Source: Nemophila menziesii
Taxonomy: Eukaryota; Streptophyta; Magnoliopsida; Boraginales; Hydrophyllaceae
Length of the DNA stretch: 64,000 nt
Assembly (NCBI GenBank): GCA_029959085.1
Contig: JARWIR010000027.1
Location: 7,874,001-7,938,000 of the forward strand
Direction of reading: 5' to 3'
Part shown: positions 43,618-55,050 of the stretch, piece by piece
Layout: every line of letters begins with the position of its first letter
Position numbering within the stretch: position 1 is the stretch's first letter
Notes under the pieces: generated by a model
What the model saw: the letters and a program-made list of their open reading frames with translations, nothing else
Databases searched by the model: none
Told to the model about the DNA's origin: nothing
Made by a program: the position numbers and the translations under genes

Positions 43618-44097
43618 CTAAGCACAGGGGCAAATTCTCCTCGTATACTAATGTGAACCATCTCAAGAAAGCACAGATTGTGAATGAATGTACAAGCATG
43701 CTCCTGGGTTCTGAAAACACCACACAAATGTCTTATACACTTATTATTCCATTTTTTTTAAACTTTAATATGATGAGAATGCTTCTTCTTTATAAATTAA
43801 TTCAAACAAAAAAATTAATGTACCAGATCTCTAGGTGCATCATTAACAACTTCAGTAGGTTGATCTGCTCCAAGGCTCACTAAACATCCTTCTTTGCAAT
43901 TCATATACTTTTGCAACCTGATTGTAACATAATTATGACACAAAAATTAAAATAAATCTCCTCATTATAAAGGAAAAATCAAACTGATCATTGATGGTAA
44001 ACTTACATTTCACATGTATTAAGAACTGATAGTTTGTTAGGTACACATGATTGCCCCTTTGACTTGCACACTGACTCACATGATTTCCCTTGACTTT
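43618..44097 (-). pseudogene. Cys-rich 3' exons of a plant glycosyltransferase-like gene
   Basis: Three minus-strand exons with good splice sites: 44097-44007 (SQGKSCESVCKSKGQSCVPN, KLSVLNTCE), 43917-43824 (LQKYMNCKEGCLVSLGADQP, TEVVNDAPRDL) and 43710-43618 (NPGACLYIHSQSVLS, stop, DGSH, stop, YTRRICPCA, TAG). Exon phases join. From memory this Cys-rich end belongs to a plant protein annotated as alpha-1,6-mannosyl-glycoprotein N-acetylglucosaminyltransferase-like; that name is uncertain. Two premature stops in the last exon show it is dead. Confidence 0.55.
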
Positions 44098-44722
44098 CTT
44101 ACAACATAAACAAAGTGACAAAAGTTAAATTCTAGATCTCAACTTCATTATTTTTAATAAATCAAGCACACATAACAAATTACCTTCTAATCACAATGTT
44201 AATACCAACCAACTTTGCTTCTAGGAGTGAATTAGAAGTATCTGTAATACGTATTTAATAGATTTCTTTAGAAATCTAGTGAAACCAGATAAGGAAGGTT
44301 TATAGATAAAAAAACAGAATTAAACCAAATTACTATATGCTATCACCAAATTAGACCAAAATCACAGCTATTTAAAACACCTTTAACTATAATAATTCAC
44401 ATAATCATAATCTTTTCATCACATTACTACAATCCGAACAGAATTATTTGAAAAAAATCAGAAATTTTCTAATCTCAAGCTAGCTATGTAACCCAAAGAA
44501 TTGAATTAGGGAAAAATATGGATACAAAAGTCAAACATCAAAAGCTTAATTTCGATAAAATTCCAATCAAAATTCACGATCCAGACGCATAACTCAATTG
44601 AAATAAAAGTAAAACAATTATACGGAAGCTACAAATCGACAAATAACATCAAATTTCATAAACTAGTAATCAAATAAATAAAATATATATGTAATAATAC
44701 AGATTGAAATGGAAATCATTAC

Positions 44723-44768
44723 CGGTATCACCGATGATGGTGTACTTGAAGAGATAAGCGTACGACAT
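44723..44768 (-). pseudogene. Captured exon 1 of a Rab2 (RABB1)-like GTPase
   Basis: The minus strand reads MSYAYLFKYTIIGDT then G with donor GTAATG, the N-terminus and first part of the P-loop of plant Rab2-type small GTPases. The rest of the P-loop (GKS) would be in the next exon, which is absent. The leader (44769-44960) is GC-rich with GGCGG repeats. It sits about 340 bases inside the right end of element 2, reading inward. Confidence 0.75.
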
Positions 44769-45110
44769 CTTCCTTTCAAATTCAACAATTAAAAATGGCA
44801 CTGATGTTGGAGCGGAGGATGGGGGCGGCGTCGATGGCGGAATTGATGGTGGCCGTGGCGGTGGTATAAAATTGATGGTGGCCGTGGCCGTGGCGGAGGA
44901 TGGGGGCGGCGAGGCATTGAGAGAGAAGAGATCGATTTGTTTGGCAGATAAAAAGGAAATGATTTGATTAATTAAAAGGAAAAGTAAAATAAAAGAGGGG
45001 CATAATAGGAACGTATAAGTTGTTAGGGGACTTTTACGGACAATATTATCAAGGGGATACTGGAGGGCTATTATTTTTAGTTTGGTGACTTAAATGATAA
45101 TTTATTCTTA

Positions 45111-45566
45111 ACTCAATTTATTGGTTAGCTTCACTCTAACTCAAGATATAGGTTATATAATAGTAAATTTATAAAGAGGTTCTTTTACAATTTAATCAAT
45201 TGTTTTCTCTAGCGTAAGCTCAAACCTAATTTTATTTTACTTTACGAGTCTAATAAAATAGATTAAAACTTGCTTTTGATTCCATAATACAACATGAGAT
45301 AAGACCTATCTTTATTGAAACAACAATCATGAGCCCTTCACATGACATTTAAGTTATTTTTATGTTTAGTCCTAATCCAGGTCATGGTAGCGACCCAAAT
45401 ATGGTTAAGTATCATATTTTCTCAATCTTGTTAGTTTAAACTTTATTTTTTTCATTATAATATAAATATCATAATTTTAAAATTTATAACTTTTTATTAT
45501 ATGGGTAAGCTTATTAACCAAATAATATATCTAACTCTAGTAATTTTATTTTGTTACAGTTGTACG
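45111..45566. other. AT-rich sequence upstream of the TPP-like exons
   Basis: No gene seen. TTTGTTACAG at 45550-45559 is an acceptor-like site just before the first readable TPP exon, so an upstream exon may exist but was not found. Confidence 0.35.
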
Positions 45567-47277
45567 ATGTTGAAAAAATGCTTTGGTAAAACACATATTA
45601 AAAAACACCATGTCAAATGTGAAACAAGTACACCTTATGATGATGAGAATTCAAGTAGTCTCGATGCTGATGAAACCATTCTTAGAAATGTTGATTATCG
45701 TTCTTGGCTAGTACGTCGTTACATGCAAATTGCATGCGCCAAATAGTCTTTGTATCATTTTTAGATTATTGTCCATGATGATTGCTTTCGACTTGATATT
45801 TTATAATTTTTTTGGTTGATACTGAAACGGAATAAACATGCACTAGGCTCTTGTCAAGAAATGATGATGGCTGCAGCAAAAGGGAAGCGTATTGTTGTGT
45901 TCTTGGATTATGATGGAACTCTATCACCAATTGTACCAGACCCTGAGCGTGCCTTTATGTCTGATTCGGTAAACTTGTGGACAAAAATTAATTTTTAACA
46001 TGTATTTCACAATTCTCATGTATCAATGAATACATTCCAGATGCGCTCAGCTGTTTATGAGGTAGCAAAACGATACCCCACTGCAATAATAAGTGGTAGG
46101 AGCAGATTAAAGGTACAATAAATCAACATTTTATGTTATCAATTTATATATCCTATTTTCTTTTAAATTCTCTAATTTATTGTGAGTAATTTTTAATTCT
46201 CAGGTATATGAATTTGTCAAGTTGGACAAAGTATACTATGCAGGTAGCCATGGGATGGAAATTATTGGACCTTCAATACAATCAGATTCCTATGATGGAA
46301 ATTATCAAACAAGACATTTGATAGGGAGGTTAGTTTCTTGAAAGAAAAATGTAAAAATTATAACTTAAATTTGGGTTGTATTAGAAAAATCAAAGAAAAA
46401 TTCACAAGATTGTGTGTTAGGACATCTACATACTAACGGACTACGATATTGTAGGGAAATGAGTTAACCATCTTTCAACCGGCTAAAGAATTTCTCCCAG
46501 CACTAGAAATGGTTTGTACCCTTAAATGCCATAACATTTACTACTGTTAGATAAAAGTGTATATTAAGGCATCTCAATAAAAATATTGATTAGGACTTGA
46601 TATTATGTAATGTATAAGTATTGTATTGTGTTAAAATATCCTACTAGATAAAAGAACTAATTCGGATCTAACTGGGTAAAAAACTAGTATTCTTAAATGA
46701 AACTACAATAACATTTTAAGGAAAATAGAACAAATTTGACCATGGTTTTGATCAGGACTACGAAAAGCTAGAAGAGAGAGTAAAGTCGATTATTTTGGAG
46801 AATAAAGTATTTGAATTTACAAGGGGTAAAAAGGTTTTGGAAATTCGACCAATTATCCAATGGAACAAAGGAACCGCTCTTTTGTACTTGTTGGATACTT
46901 TGGGGTTTGCTAATTCTAAAGATGTTCTCCCGTTCTATATTGGTGATGATAAAACAGATGAAGATGCTTTTAAGGTATGCATTCTATGTTGAATATCACC
47001 CTAAATCATATTACATGTTTATAACCCTCTTAGGTGGACCAATCATAAAAGAGATAGAAAATAATAAAACATGAGAGAGAAATTATATGATCGGTATATT
47101 TTAGATCCACTTATGGGTAACAAAAAGATGATGTGATTTGCAGTGATAATCATTATTATTGTATCTCCAATACTTAAATTTTCCAATTCCTTAGCAAGTG
47201 ACATGGTCCAAAGTGTTACATATTATTATATCAAGTATCCAAACAATTCAAGAAAAACAAAAAATGTTATCCTACAA

Positions 47278-48291
47278 GTATGTTGTAGATCTCGGTTCCA
47301 CGGCCTAGGCGGTCGACTGGGGCTTAGCGCCTAGTTGGATTACGCGGGGCCTAGGCGAGATTACGCGGTTTTGAATCTCGCTATTTAATTTTATATATTT
47401 AGTAATACATGTGTATTTTTTATGATAAATTTATCTATTTAAGTCATGAAATTCATCTAACGCCACTATATTAAATATGAAATACTAAAATTAGAGTTAT
47501 AATATCAATTCAAGATTCTTCGAGAGTAAAAAAATTAGAGGGCTTAGGCAGCAATTTTTTGCCATTAATCGGTGCCTAGTAGGGATGGCAACGGATCGGT
47601 TTTTTTGCAAAAATTCCAAAAACCATAACCATAACTGTTTTTATAATTAAAAACTATATCTTAACGGTTTTAACCATCGGTTACACTTTTCAAAACCATA
47701 ACCGTATTATTTGGTTTCGGTTTTTCAAACGGTTTTGCGGTTTTTAACCATATTCAAATGATAATTTAATAAATATATTAAATTTCATAAAATATAACCA
47801 CACATATAAAAGAAAACTTCAAGGTCTATACAAAATTGTGTTGGTATTTGATTAAATTGCATATTTATTATTTAATTGGTTAAAGCTAGTATTTTGTTTT
47901 TTATTTTAGAATTTCAATATATCTAATTTAATCTAAATTATTATAAAATTTGAAAATATATATATGATAATAAACGATTTTCGGTTTTTCGGGTTTATTT
48001 TTATCAAAAACCATAAACCTATCGGTTTTAACCATCGGTTACACTTTTCAAAACCATAACCTAATGGTTTTAACCACGGTTATATAATTCGGTTTTTAAT
48101 CGGTTCGGTTTTTAATCGGTTTCGGTTTTTAACCGTAACCATTGCCATCCCTAGTGCCTAGGAGGGTTAGGCGCCTCTTCCACGGTGACTAAGGAGTTAG
48201 GCAAAAACGCCTAGCATTTTTACAAGGTGTAAGCGGCTGAGAGGGGAGTTGACGCCTAAGCGGTGCCTAGGCGTCTATTTCTACAGCATAG
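47278..48291. mobile_element. hAT-type MITE of the GCCTAGGCG family, split by a second MITE
   Basis: Ends GTATGTTGTAGATCTC and, reversed, CTATGCTGTAGAAAT match the element at 29683-30162, with GCCTAGGCG-like palindromes near both ends. Flanks share CTACAA, an imperfect duplication. It is interrupted at 47580-48153 by another MITE and lies in the last intron of the TPP-like gene. Confidence 0.75.
47580..48153. mobile_element. hAT-type MITE, TAGGGATGGCAA ends, nested
   Basis: TAGGGATGGCAAC at 47580 and the inverted TTGCCATCCCTA ending 48153. Perfect 8-bp duplication GTGCCTAG at 47572-47579 and 48154-48161. The interior carries repeated GGTTTT and CGGTTTTTAACCG-like motifs. 574 bp, no transposase. 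Confidence 0.92.
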
Positions 48292-48608
48292 GCTACAACA
48301 CACTTTTTAGTTTTAAAACTGAGAAATTTTGAAGATAAGCTTCGTTTAAATATGACTACTATCTTTCTTTTATTTATTTGTACCATTCTAGTAAAAAAAA
48401 ATCTTATAATGAAAATATTTGTATTTTTAAAGCCTGACATGTTATCTTATCATATTTTTAGGTACTAAAAGAATTAGGGCAAGGGTACCCTATTAATGTA
48501 TCCGACATACCAAGGGACACAATGGCTTCACATTCTCTTCGAGACCCATCAGAGGTGTTGTCCTTTTTGTTGCGTTTGGCAATGTGGAAAGACATATCTA
48601 CTCAGTAG

Positions 48609-49420
48609 TAGTTACCATTATGTTGTGTTTGGAAATATGGAAGATATATCTTCTTAGTAGTAGTTATATATTTGACAAGAAATAATTACTATGTTTTATA
48701 AGTATAAATTTATGAATAAGATTTAGACTGGCTTCACAAAAGAAGAATGATGAGGGTTTGTATGATAGATTAAGGAAGGAAAGACAGTTTTAATAATTTA
48801 TAATAGTGCATTTTATAATTGTATATTTATTCTTATATAATTTACTAGTTTATGTTGTTTCATAACTAGTTTTTAGATCAAAATTAAAATATAGGTGAAA
48901 ATGTTTATTATTCTTAAGTATGTGGCATATGTATATACAATGTATTACCTGAACTTGGAGAAATACAAAAAATAAAATAAAAATATGTGATTCCTCAGAC
49001 GACTCATATATGTCCAATTAAATTTGTCAAAAGATTTAAAAGTGTTCGACGCTTGTTTCAAACAATTAAATGGTGAAATTATCCATGGTGAAGAACTTAT
49101 GCAAAAATATGTTTGAAGATAAAATTTGATCAATTATTTAACCATACAAATAGATAGAAAACATTAAAATGCAAAAAATTAGTTATTTAATGACACTCGA
49201 CCCTTATAGTTATAAAGTGCAAACAACCCTTTATAGTTTAAAGAATTTCTCTCACTTTATATTATTTCGAAAAATATTTATTCGATATCTATATAGTTTA
49301 TGTACGACAAATAAGATCACTTTCCTATTTTGAGTCTTGATTTAGTAAAATAATTTTTTTAGAGCATATTGGGTATATTTATTTATTTAGTGTGAAGCTT
49401 TAAAGATAATTATGGAGATT
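48609..49420. other. AT-rich sequence downstream of the TPP-like gene
   Basis: No coding exon or repeat family recognised. Confidence 0.4.
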
Positions 49421-50439
49421 AATTAGAATCCAAGTCAAATACTACAAGGTATGGAAAGAGATAAGCATGGTAATTGGAGATAAGGAAACAAAAGCTAAAA
49501 ACATGGAAAAGGAAAAGCTGCCTTAAATCTGAATTTCCGCACCTACGACCACAAATCAGCTTATATCTCAAGATCGGTGTGGAATTTGGAGAAACGATCA
49601 AGAGAAAAGTTGAATATCTTTCCGAGATGATGAATTTCCACTACTCATACGCATCAAACGGATGAGTATTGAAGCTGCTAGGACCAAAACAAAAACGGGC
49701 CTGATTTCATGTTTTTACGAATTTGAGTTGGGCTTGGAGTCCACTACTTACCTTCTCCTTCAAGAAAACGAATTAGGTCTTCTAAACACCTATAAATACA
49801 CCCTTATATCACTTTTAAATCATCCTTGCCTCATAGTAATTAGTTCTTAAGGTTTTATTCTTCCAAGTTATTGTAGAGAGCAAGATGATGTCTTTTATTA
49901 TTTCTTTTAGTTTATTTCCTTCAGGTATGAACTAAACTTCCCCTAGCTTGGGTTTTGCATCATGTATAATCTATGAATTCTATTTTCTTTCTATCTAAAG
50001 TTTCTTTGGGAATTACATGTTTTAATCTGATATTAGCTTCTTACCTTTATATTTGTTTATCTGTTTTGATTTATTGCCTGTCCTAGAACTGTTCACTTTA
50101 GGATTTCTTAATAGCAACTAGATGATCACCTTAGCTGGGTGTCTAATTATTGAAACACCACATAACTTCTAGTGTCGACATTGGTCCTGACAACACTGAT
50201 TCTAACTAGATAGTCATTAGGGTATGATTTAATCACTATCACCATGTATGGAAATTGATTGCTTAGGGCCTTGCTAGCGCTTGTAAACCCTATTTGAACC
50301 AGCCTCGTGGTGTGTCTGTAGCCCCCTTATTCGCTCTCATGGTCTAAGGTATGGAAATTTAGAATCCTGACTAAGTATTTAAGAGCTAATTATCTCCCTT
50401 ATTAACTAGATTTAATAGAAAAAATTAGAAGGATTAGTG
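49421..50439 (+). repeat. Possible LTR-like or leader repeat, unclassified
   Basis: The sequence looks like a retroelement LTR and leader: a TATA-like CCTATAAATACACCC at about 49790, a leader-like stretch, then AACTTCCCCTAGCTTGGG and a long untranslated-looking region up to the copia array. No termini or coding part were found. The copia array starts at 50440. Confidence 0.3.
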
Positions 50440-51091
50440 TGATATACTATATGCGTCCTAGAAGGGGGGTTGAATAGGACAATAGAAATTAATCGGCTAA
50501 TTTTATTTCAAGTAAATAAAATTAAAAGCTAATTTGAATCCTATTGTATTAGCAAACTAAATAGTATAAAACTAGATAATCCTAATAGACAATAATATCA
50601 AACTTTTCAAGTAGGCATTTTATCAAGCATATAGAGTGCGGAAATATAAAGAGTGTAGAGATAGAATACGATACACAACGATGTATAGTGGTTCGGTTTC
50701 CCTACATCCACTACCTAAGGAAGCCTCCTTAGGATTTGCAAGATTCTCACTAATCTTCGTAACTCTTAACCGGGTGAGATACAAACCCTTACAACCACTT
50801 CAAAAACCCTTTGAAGGAAATACACTTGTGTTATCACCAACACAAGGAACCAAGCATAAACCTATGCTCACACTACTCTCTTAATCTATTACAAGAACTA
50901 AGAGGAAAGGGAAAAAGTGTTTAGGGGTGCTTATAAAAGCTTTGTGACTAAACTCCTAAATGAGTAGATAGGACTAATTAGCTTCACAATAAATATGACT
51001 TGAATGCTCCTTTGAAACCTCCTTGAATGATAGAATTAATTGCTCTTAAGATTGGTAGATGGAAGGCTTGAGTTGTGTCTTGAATGAACTC

Positions 51092-51102
51092 CATTTTATA
51101 GC
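51092..51102 (-). promoter_or_regulatory. Putative TATA box in copia LTR 1
   Basis: Minus-strand GCTATAAAATGG, about 500 bases into the LTR and just downstream of the GGTCCGGTGTACCG cluster. The same site recurs at about 57549 in LTR 2. Confidence 0.5.
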
Positions 51103-51189
51103 TGAAATGATGATCCAACGGTCATAAGGCTTCTCTCCAACGGATCTATTTTATCTTTAACGGATATAAGCTTTGTCCTCTAGTAATAG

Positions 51190-51440
51190 GGCTGAAACCC
51201 TCTCGTGCGGTGTACCGCGGATATGGTCCGGTGCACCGCGTGACTGTTCGACTAACTTTTGAGCTTACTGGTCGGACTATGTAGTGTACCGCATCCCTGC
51301 TCCGTGTAGTGGTCCGGTGTACCGTGACAAAGGTCCGGTGTACCGTGCAGATTTCTGAGCTTACTGGTCGGACCATCTAGTGCACCGTGCTTCTGGTCCG
51401 TGACCTACGGTGTACCGCGACACTCGTCCGGTGTACCGCG
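51190..51440. repeat. GGTCCGGTGTACCG repeat cluster in the LTR
   Basis: About nine partial copies of GGTCCGGTGTACCG or GGTGCACCGCG, at mixed spacing, in the U3 side of the LTR directly upstream of the TATA candidate. Repeated in LTR 2 at 57647-57897. Confidence 0.75.
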
Positions 51441-51600
51441 GGGCTGCTGTTTGATTTTCAAGCTAAGTAATAATGAAGTAAACACAACTAATCTAATGAG
51501 GGGTTTTGGAAAACAACTTAAGTGATACCAAAATGAATTTTAGTGTAAGAGATGATTTGTCGAATATTAAAACGGGAATAAAAACAAGGTGAGGCTAACA

Positions 51601-51616
51601 ATCTCCCCCTTTTTGA
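51601..51616 (-). other. Polypurine tract, copia unit 1
   Basis: Minus strand AAAAGGGGGAGATTG next to the LTR edge is the expected plus-strand primer. More pyrimidine-rich CTCCCCCTC blocks follow at 51670-51760. Confidence 0.7.
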
Positions 51617-51957
51617 TGTTTGACAAATCATAAACTTTTGAAGATGCCTAAGATTTAGTTTTGATCAAAAACTCCCCCTCAACCTAATCACTAGAGTTTT
51701 TATAAAAACTCCCCCTCACAAAATGCATTTTAAAAAGTTCAACTAAAATTTCTCCCCCTTTGTCAACAACAAAAAGAACAAATGATACAATTTTGAAAAT
51801 TTTAAGGGGTCAAAACACATTTTGAGTAAAAACAAGGACTAAAGGAATAAATGGATAACAATTAGAAGCTTCAAGGAACCTATAACATCAAGAAAAGATT
51901 AGCAACAAGATTATATACACAAAAAGCTCTAAACAAAAACATGACATGAAAGAAGGG
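51617..51957. other. 3' untranslated region of copia unit 1
   Basis: No gene. CTCCCCCT-type blocks (purine-rich on the minus strand) repeat three or more times, then AT-rich sequence to the pol stop. Confidence 0.6.
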
Positions 51958-54900
51958 TTAGAGAATTTGCATGCCAATCTCACAACGAATTTTCTCAAAA
52001 AGATCTTGGGGTAGAGGTTTCGTAAAGATATCGGCTAGTTGATTTTCCGAAGTGACAAATTCAAGAACAATGTCCCCTTTTTGAGTGTGATCACGGATAA
52101 AATGATGGCGGATTTCTATGTGTTTTGTTCTAGAGTGTTGAATGGGATTTTTGGTAAGATTTATAGCACTAGTGTTATCACAACGAATGGGAACACGATC
52201 ATACTCTAGGCCAAAATCTAGTAAGGTTTGTTTCATCCAAAGAACTTGAGTCACACAATTTCCGGCCGCAACATATTCGGCTTCGGCCGTGGATAAAGCA
52301 ACACTATTTTGTTTTCTACTAGACCAAGAAACAAGGGATTGACCTAAGAATTGGCAACTACCACTAGTACTCTTCCTATCAAGTCTACAACCGGCATAAT
52401 CGGCATCCGAATAACCTATTAGTTCAAAGGAGGTAAATCTTGGGTACCAAAGTCCTAGACTAAGGGTTCCTTTCAAATACCTAAAAATACGCTTAACGGC
52501 ACTAAGATGGGTTTCTTTGGGAGAAGATTGAAATCTAGCACAAAGACACACGGGGAACATAATATCGGGTCTAGAAGCGGTTAGATAAAGTAAGCTACCA
52601 ATCATACCTCGATATAGTTTCTCATCAACATTCTTACCATCTTCATCTTTGTCTAATTTTGTGGATGTGCTCATTGGAGTTCCAATTTCCTTTGCATCTT
52701 CAAGGCCAAATTTTTTGATCAATTCTCTTGTGTATTTGGCTTGATTGACAAAGATACCATCTTTCATTTGCTTGATTTGAAGTCCAAGAAAGTAATTTAA
52801 TTCTCCCATCATGCTCATCTCAAATTCCTTATGCATGCTTTTAGAAAAATTCTCACAAAGATTTTCATTAGTAGCACCAAATATAATATCATCCACATAA
52901 ATTTGAACAAGAAGGATATCTTTTGAAGACCTTTTTATAAATAAAGTGGAGTCAATTTTTCCTCTTTTAAAACCATCATCTAATAAAAATTTGCTTAATC
53001 GTTCATACCAAGCACGAGGTGCTTGTTTTAAACCATATAAAGCCTTTGAAAGTTTAAAAACATGGTTTGGAAATTTTGGATCCTCAAAACCCGGAGGTTG
53101 TTTAACAAAAACTTCCTCGTCTATAAAACCATTTAAAAAAGCACTTTTGACATCCATTTGGTAAAGTTTAAAATTCATATAACAAGCAAAAGCAAGAAGC
53201 ATACGAATAGATTCAAGTCTAGCTACGGGAGCAAAAGTTTCATCGAAATCAATACCTTCTTCTTGATTGTACCCTTGAGCAACTAACCTTGCTTTATTTC
53301 TAGTAATGATCCCGGTGTCATCTAGCTTGTTGCGAAATATCCACTTAGTGCCAATAATAGTGGGGCCAATTGGTTTCTCCATTAATGTCCAAACTTTGCT
53401 ACGCTCAAATTGATTTAATTCCTCATGCATAGCATTAATCCAATGATCATCTAACAAAGCTTCTTTAATATTCTTGGGCTCAATTTGAGATAAGAAAGCT
53501 TGATGAGCACAAAGAGCAATAATACGGGAGCGAGTGGTAACACCTTCTTTTGGATCACCTAGAATTAAGTCACTTGGGTGATCTTTGATATGTTTCCAAC
53601 ACCTTGGTAAATCCGTACTAGCTTCATTTAACACTTGATCATTTTCCTTAAGAGATTCTTCATGAGATTTGACTTCTTGAATAGGAGATTCTAAGGGTTG
53701 ATCTAGTGGAGTATCTTCAACAACATCTACCACTTTCTTGATACAAAACGGATTAGTCTCATCAAAGTCAACATGCATAGATTCCTCAATGGTACGAGTA
53801 CGTTTGTTGAAAATGCGATAGGCTTTTCCTTTAGTGGAATAACCAAGAAAAATGCCTTCATCCGATTTAGCATCAAATTTTCCCAAATAGTCCCTAGTGT
53901 TGAGGATAAAACATTTGCACCCAAAAACACGAAAATAAGCAATAGTTGGTGGTCTACCATTCCAAAGCTCATAAGGGGTTTTCTTAATAAGGGGTCTAAT
54001 AAGAACTCTATTTAACACATAACAAGCCGTATGAACGGCTTCACCCCAAAAGTATGTAGGCAAGCTATGTTCTTTTAGCATTGTTCTAGCCATTTCTTGT
54101 AGAGTTCGGTTTTTCCTTTCCACTACCCCATTTTGTTGGGGAGTTCTAGGGGCCGAAAAATTATGCTCAATCCCAAATTCATCACAAAAATGCACAAAAG
54201 GAGAATTCACGTATTCACTACCATTATCACTACGAATGCATGTAATAGAGTAGCCTTTCTCATTTTGCACCTTTCTACAAAGTTTTGCAAATTCATTGAA
54301 GGCATCACTTTTCAAAGCAAGGAACATCACCCATGTGAATCTAGTGTAATCATCAACAACAACAAAGACATATCTAGACCCTCCTAGACTAGTGACATCA
54401 ACGGGACCAAATAGGTCCATATGCAATAATTGAAGTGGCCTAACGGTGATGACCTTATTAATGGATTTAAAAGATGAACGATGTTGTTTACCAAGTTGAC
54501 ATGCATCACATAATTTATCTTTATCAAATTTGTAAATAGGCAAACCAACAACAAGATTTTTTCTAGATAATTTTGAAATCAAATCCATGCTAGCATGTCC
54601 TAAACGTCTATGCCAAAGCCAACTATCATTAACCACGGATAAGCATTTAATATTTTTGCACATAAGACTCTCAAGATCAACAACAAAAACATTATCCGAT
54701 CTTTTTGCAATAAACATAGTATCTAACTCATCATTTTTGAAAACAACACATCTAGATGCTTCAAATTTAACACTAAAACCAACATCACAAAGTTGACTAA
54801 TACTAAGCAAGTTAAAAGAGAGACCCTCAACAAGTAACACATTAGAGATAAGTAAATAGTCCATATTACCAATGTTACCTTTACCCAAAACGCGTTTCTT

Positions 54901-55029
54901 AGTGTTGTCGGCAAACGTAACTTTATCACCTTTAGTTTTATATAAATTTGTAAATAATGATGGATTTCCGGTCATGTGTCTTGAGCATCCACTATCAAGT
55001 AGCCATATATTTTGCTTCTTGATGCTCAA
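51958..55029 (-). CDS. Copia pol (protease, integrase, RT, RNase H), unit 1
   Basis: A 1023-residue frame without interruption. Protease WLLDSGCSRHMTG (residues 9-21), pre-integrase zinc site (His140, His145, Cys174, Cys177), integrase core with Asp205, Asp268 and Glu304, RT with YQMDVKSAFLNG (about 623-634) and YVDD at 711-714, RNase H with Asp875 in GYSDADYAG and STAEAEYVA (about 913-921), ending in ADIFTKPLP. All catalytic residues I can check are present. The first codon given is TTG; the real frame is the same as gag, from which it is separated by two stops (TAA, TAG), so expression needs readthrough, splicing or reinitiation. SIRE- or Tork-like lineage, not resolved. Confidence 0.9.
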   Translation of the reverse strand: MSIKKQNIWLLDSGCSRHMTGNPSLFTNLYKTKGDKVTFADNTKKRVLGKGNIGNMDYLLISNVLLVEGLSFNLLSISQLCDVGFSVKFEASRCVVFKNDELDTMFIAKRSDNVFVVDLESLMCKNIKCLSVVNDSWLWHRRLGHASMDLISKLSRKNLVVGLPIYKFDKDKLCDACQLGKQHRSSFKSINKVITVRPLQLLHMDLFGPVDVTSLGGSRYVFVVVDDYTRFTWVMFLALKSDAFNEFAKLCRKVQNEKGYSITCIRSDNGSEYVNSPFVHFCDEFGIEHNFSAPRTPQQNGVVERKNRTLQEMARTMLKEHSLPTYFWGEAVHTACYVLNRVLIRPLIKKTPYELWNGRPPTIAYFRVFGCKCFILNTRDYLGKFDAKSDEGIFLGYSTKGKAYRIFNKRTRTIEESMHVDFDETNPFCIKKVVDVVEDTPLDQPLESPIQEVKSHEESLKENDQVLNEASTDLPRCWKHIKDHPSDLILGDPKEGVTTRSRIIALCAHQAFLSQIEPKNIKEALLDDHWINAMHEELNQFERSKVWTLMEKPIGPTIIGTKWIFRNKLDDTGIITRNKARLVAQGYNQEEGIDFDETFAPVARLESIRMLLAFACYMNFKLYQMDVKSAFLNGFIDEEVFVKQPPGFEDPKFPNHVFKLSKALYGLKQAPRAWYERLSKFLLDDGFKRGKIDSTLFIKRSSKDILLVQIYVDDIIFGATNENLCENFSKSMHKEFEMSMMGELNYFLGLQIKQMKDGIFVNQAKYTRELIKKFGLEDAKEIGTPMSTSTKLDKDEDGKNVDEKLYRGMIGSLLYLTASRPDIMFPVCLCARFQSSPKETHLSAVKRIFRYLKGTLSLGLWYPRFTSFELIGYSDADYAGCRLDRKSTSGSCQFLGQSLVSWSSRKQNSVALSTAEAEYVAAGNCVTQVLWMKQTLLDFGLEYDRVPIRCDNTSAINLTKNPIQHSRTKHIEIRHHFIRDHTQKGDIVLEFVTSENQLADIFTKPLPQDLFEKIRCEIGMQIL

Positions 55030-55050
55030 CCCCTACAAACAAACGATAAT

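Larger units (their letters stand above)
41272..45110. mobile_element. Gene-fragment-carrying DNA element 2 (Pack-type)
   Basis: It shares its left about 300 bases (GGCAATTACCAATACCATCC, TCTAATATAAAAAATATAAT, CCCACCAAA minisatellite) and right about 110 bases (reversed: GAATAAATTATCATTTAAG) with element 1, but the interior differs: a LINE tail, glycosyltransferase-like exons and Rab2 exon 1. Cargo reads inward from the right end, as in element 1. No transposase and no clear TSD were found. Confidence 0.65.
45567..48608 (+). pseudogene. Trehalose-6-phosphate phosphatase (TPP)-like gene, probably broken
   Basis: TPP dephosphorylates trehalose-6-phosphate to trehalose. Readable exons: 45567-45710 (N-terminus, ends YRSWL, donor GTACGT), about 45822-45968 ([18 protein letters not shown], the HAD nucleophile motif), 46041-46112 (RSAVYEVAKRYPTAIISGRS), 46204-46328 (VYEFVKLDKVYYAGSHGMEI), 46455-46511 (NELTIFQPAKEFLPALEM), 46756-46974 ([12 protein letters not shown] and [13 protein letters not shown], the HAD metal motif) and 48462-48608 (to TAG). 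Problems: no AG acceptor before exon 2; exon 4 to 5 phase is off by one base and would hit a stop; and the conserved exon that normally lies between 46511 and 46756 is absent. The last intron (about 1.49 kb) holds two nested MITEs. A divergent expressed copy is not excluded. Confidence 0.75.
50440..51600 (-). repeat. Copia LTR 1 (1161 bp)
   Basis: TGATATACTATATGCG at the left and GAGGCTAACA at the right (TG...CA), followed by the PPT. The minus strand has a TATA candidate (CTATAAAATGG, 51092-51102) preceded by a GGTCCGGTGTACCG repeat cluster (51200-51440). The left flank is TTAGTG. Confidence 0.9.

Noticed and set aside
50636..50884. 82-codon ORF on the plus strand, repeated three times
   Set aside because: It lies inside the copia LTR, opposite the element's coding strand, and repeats only because the LTR does.
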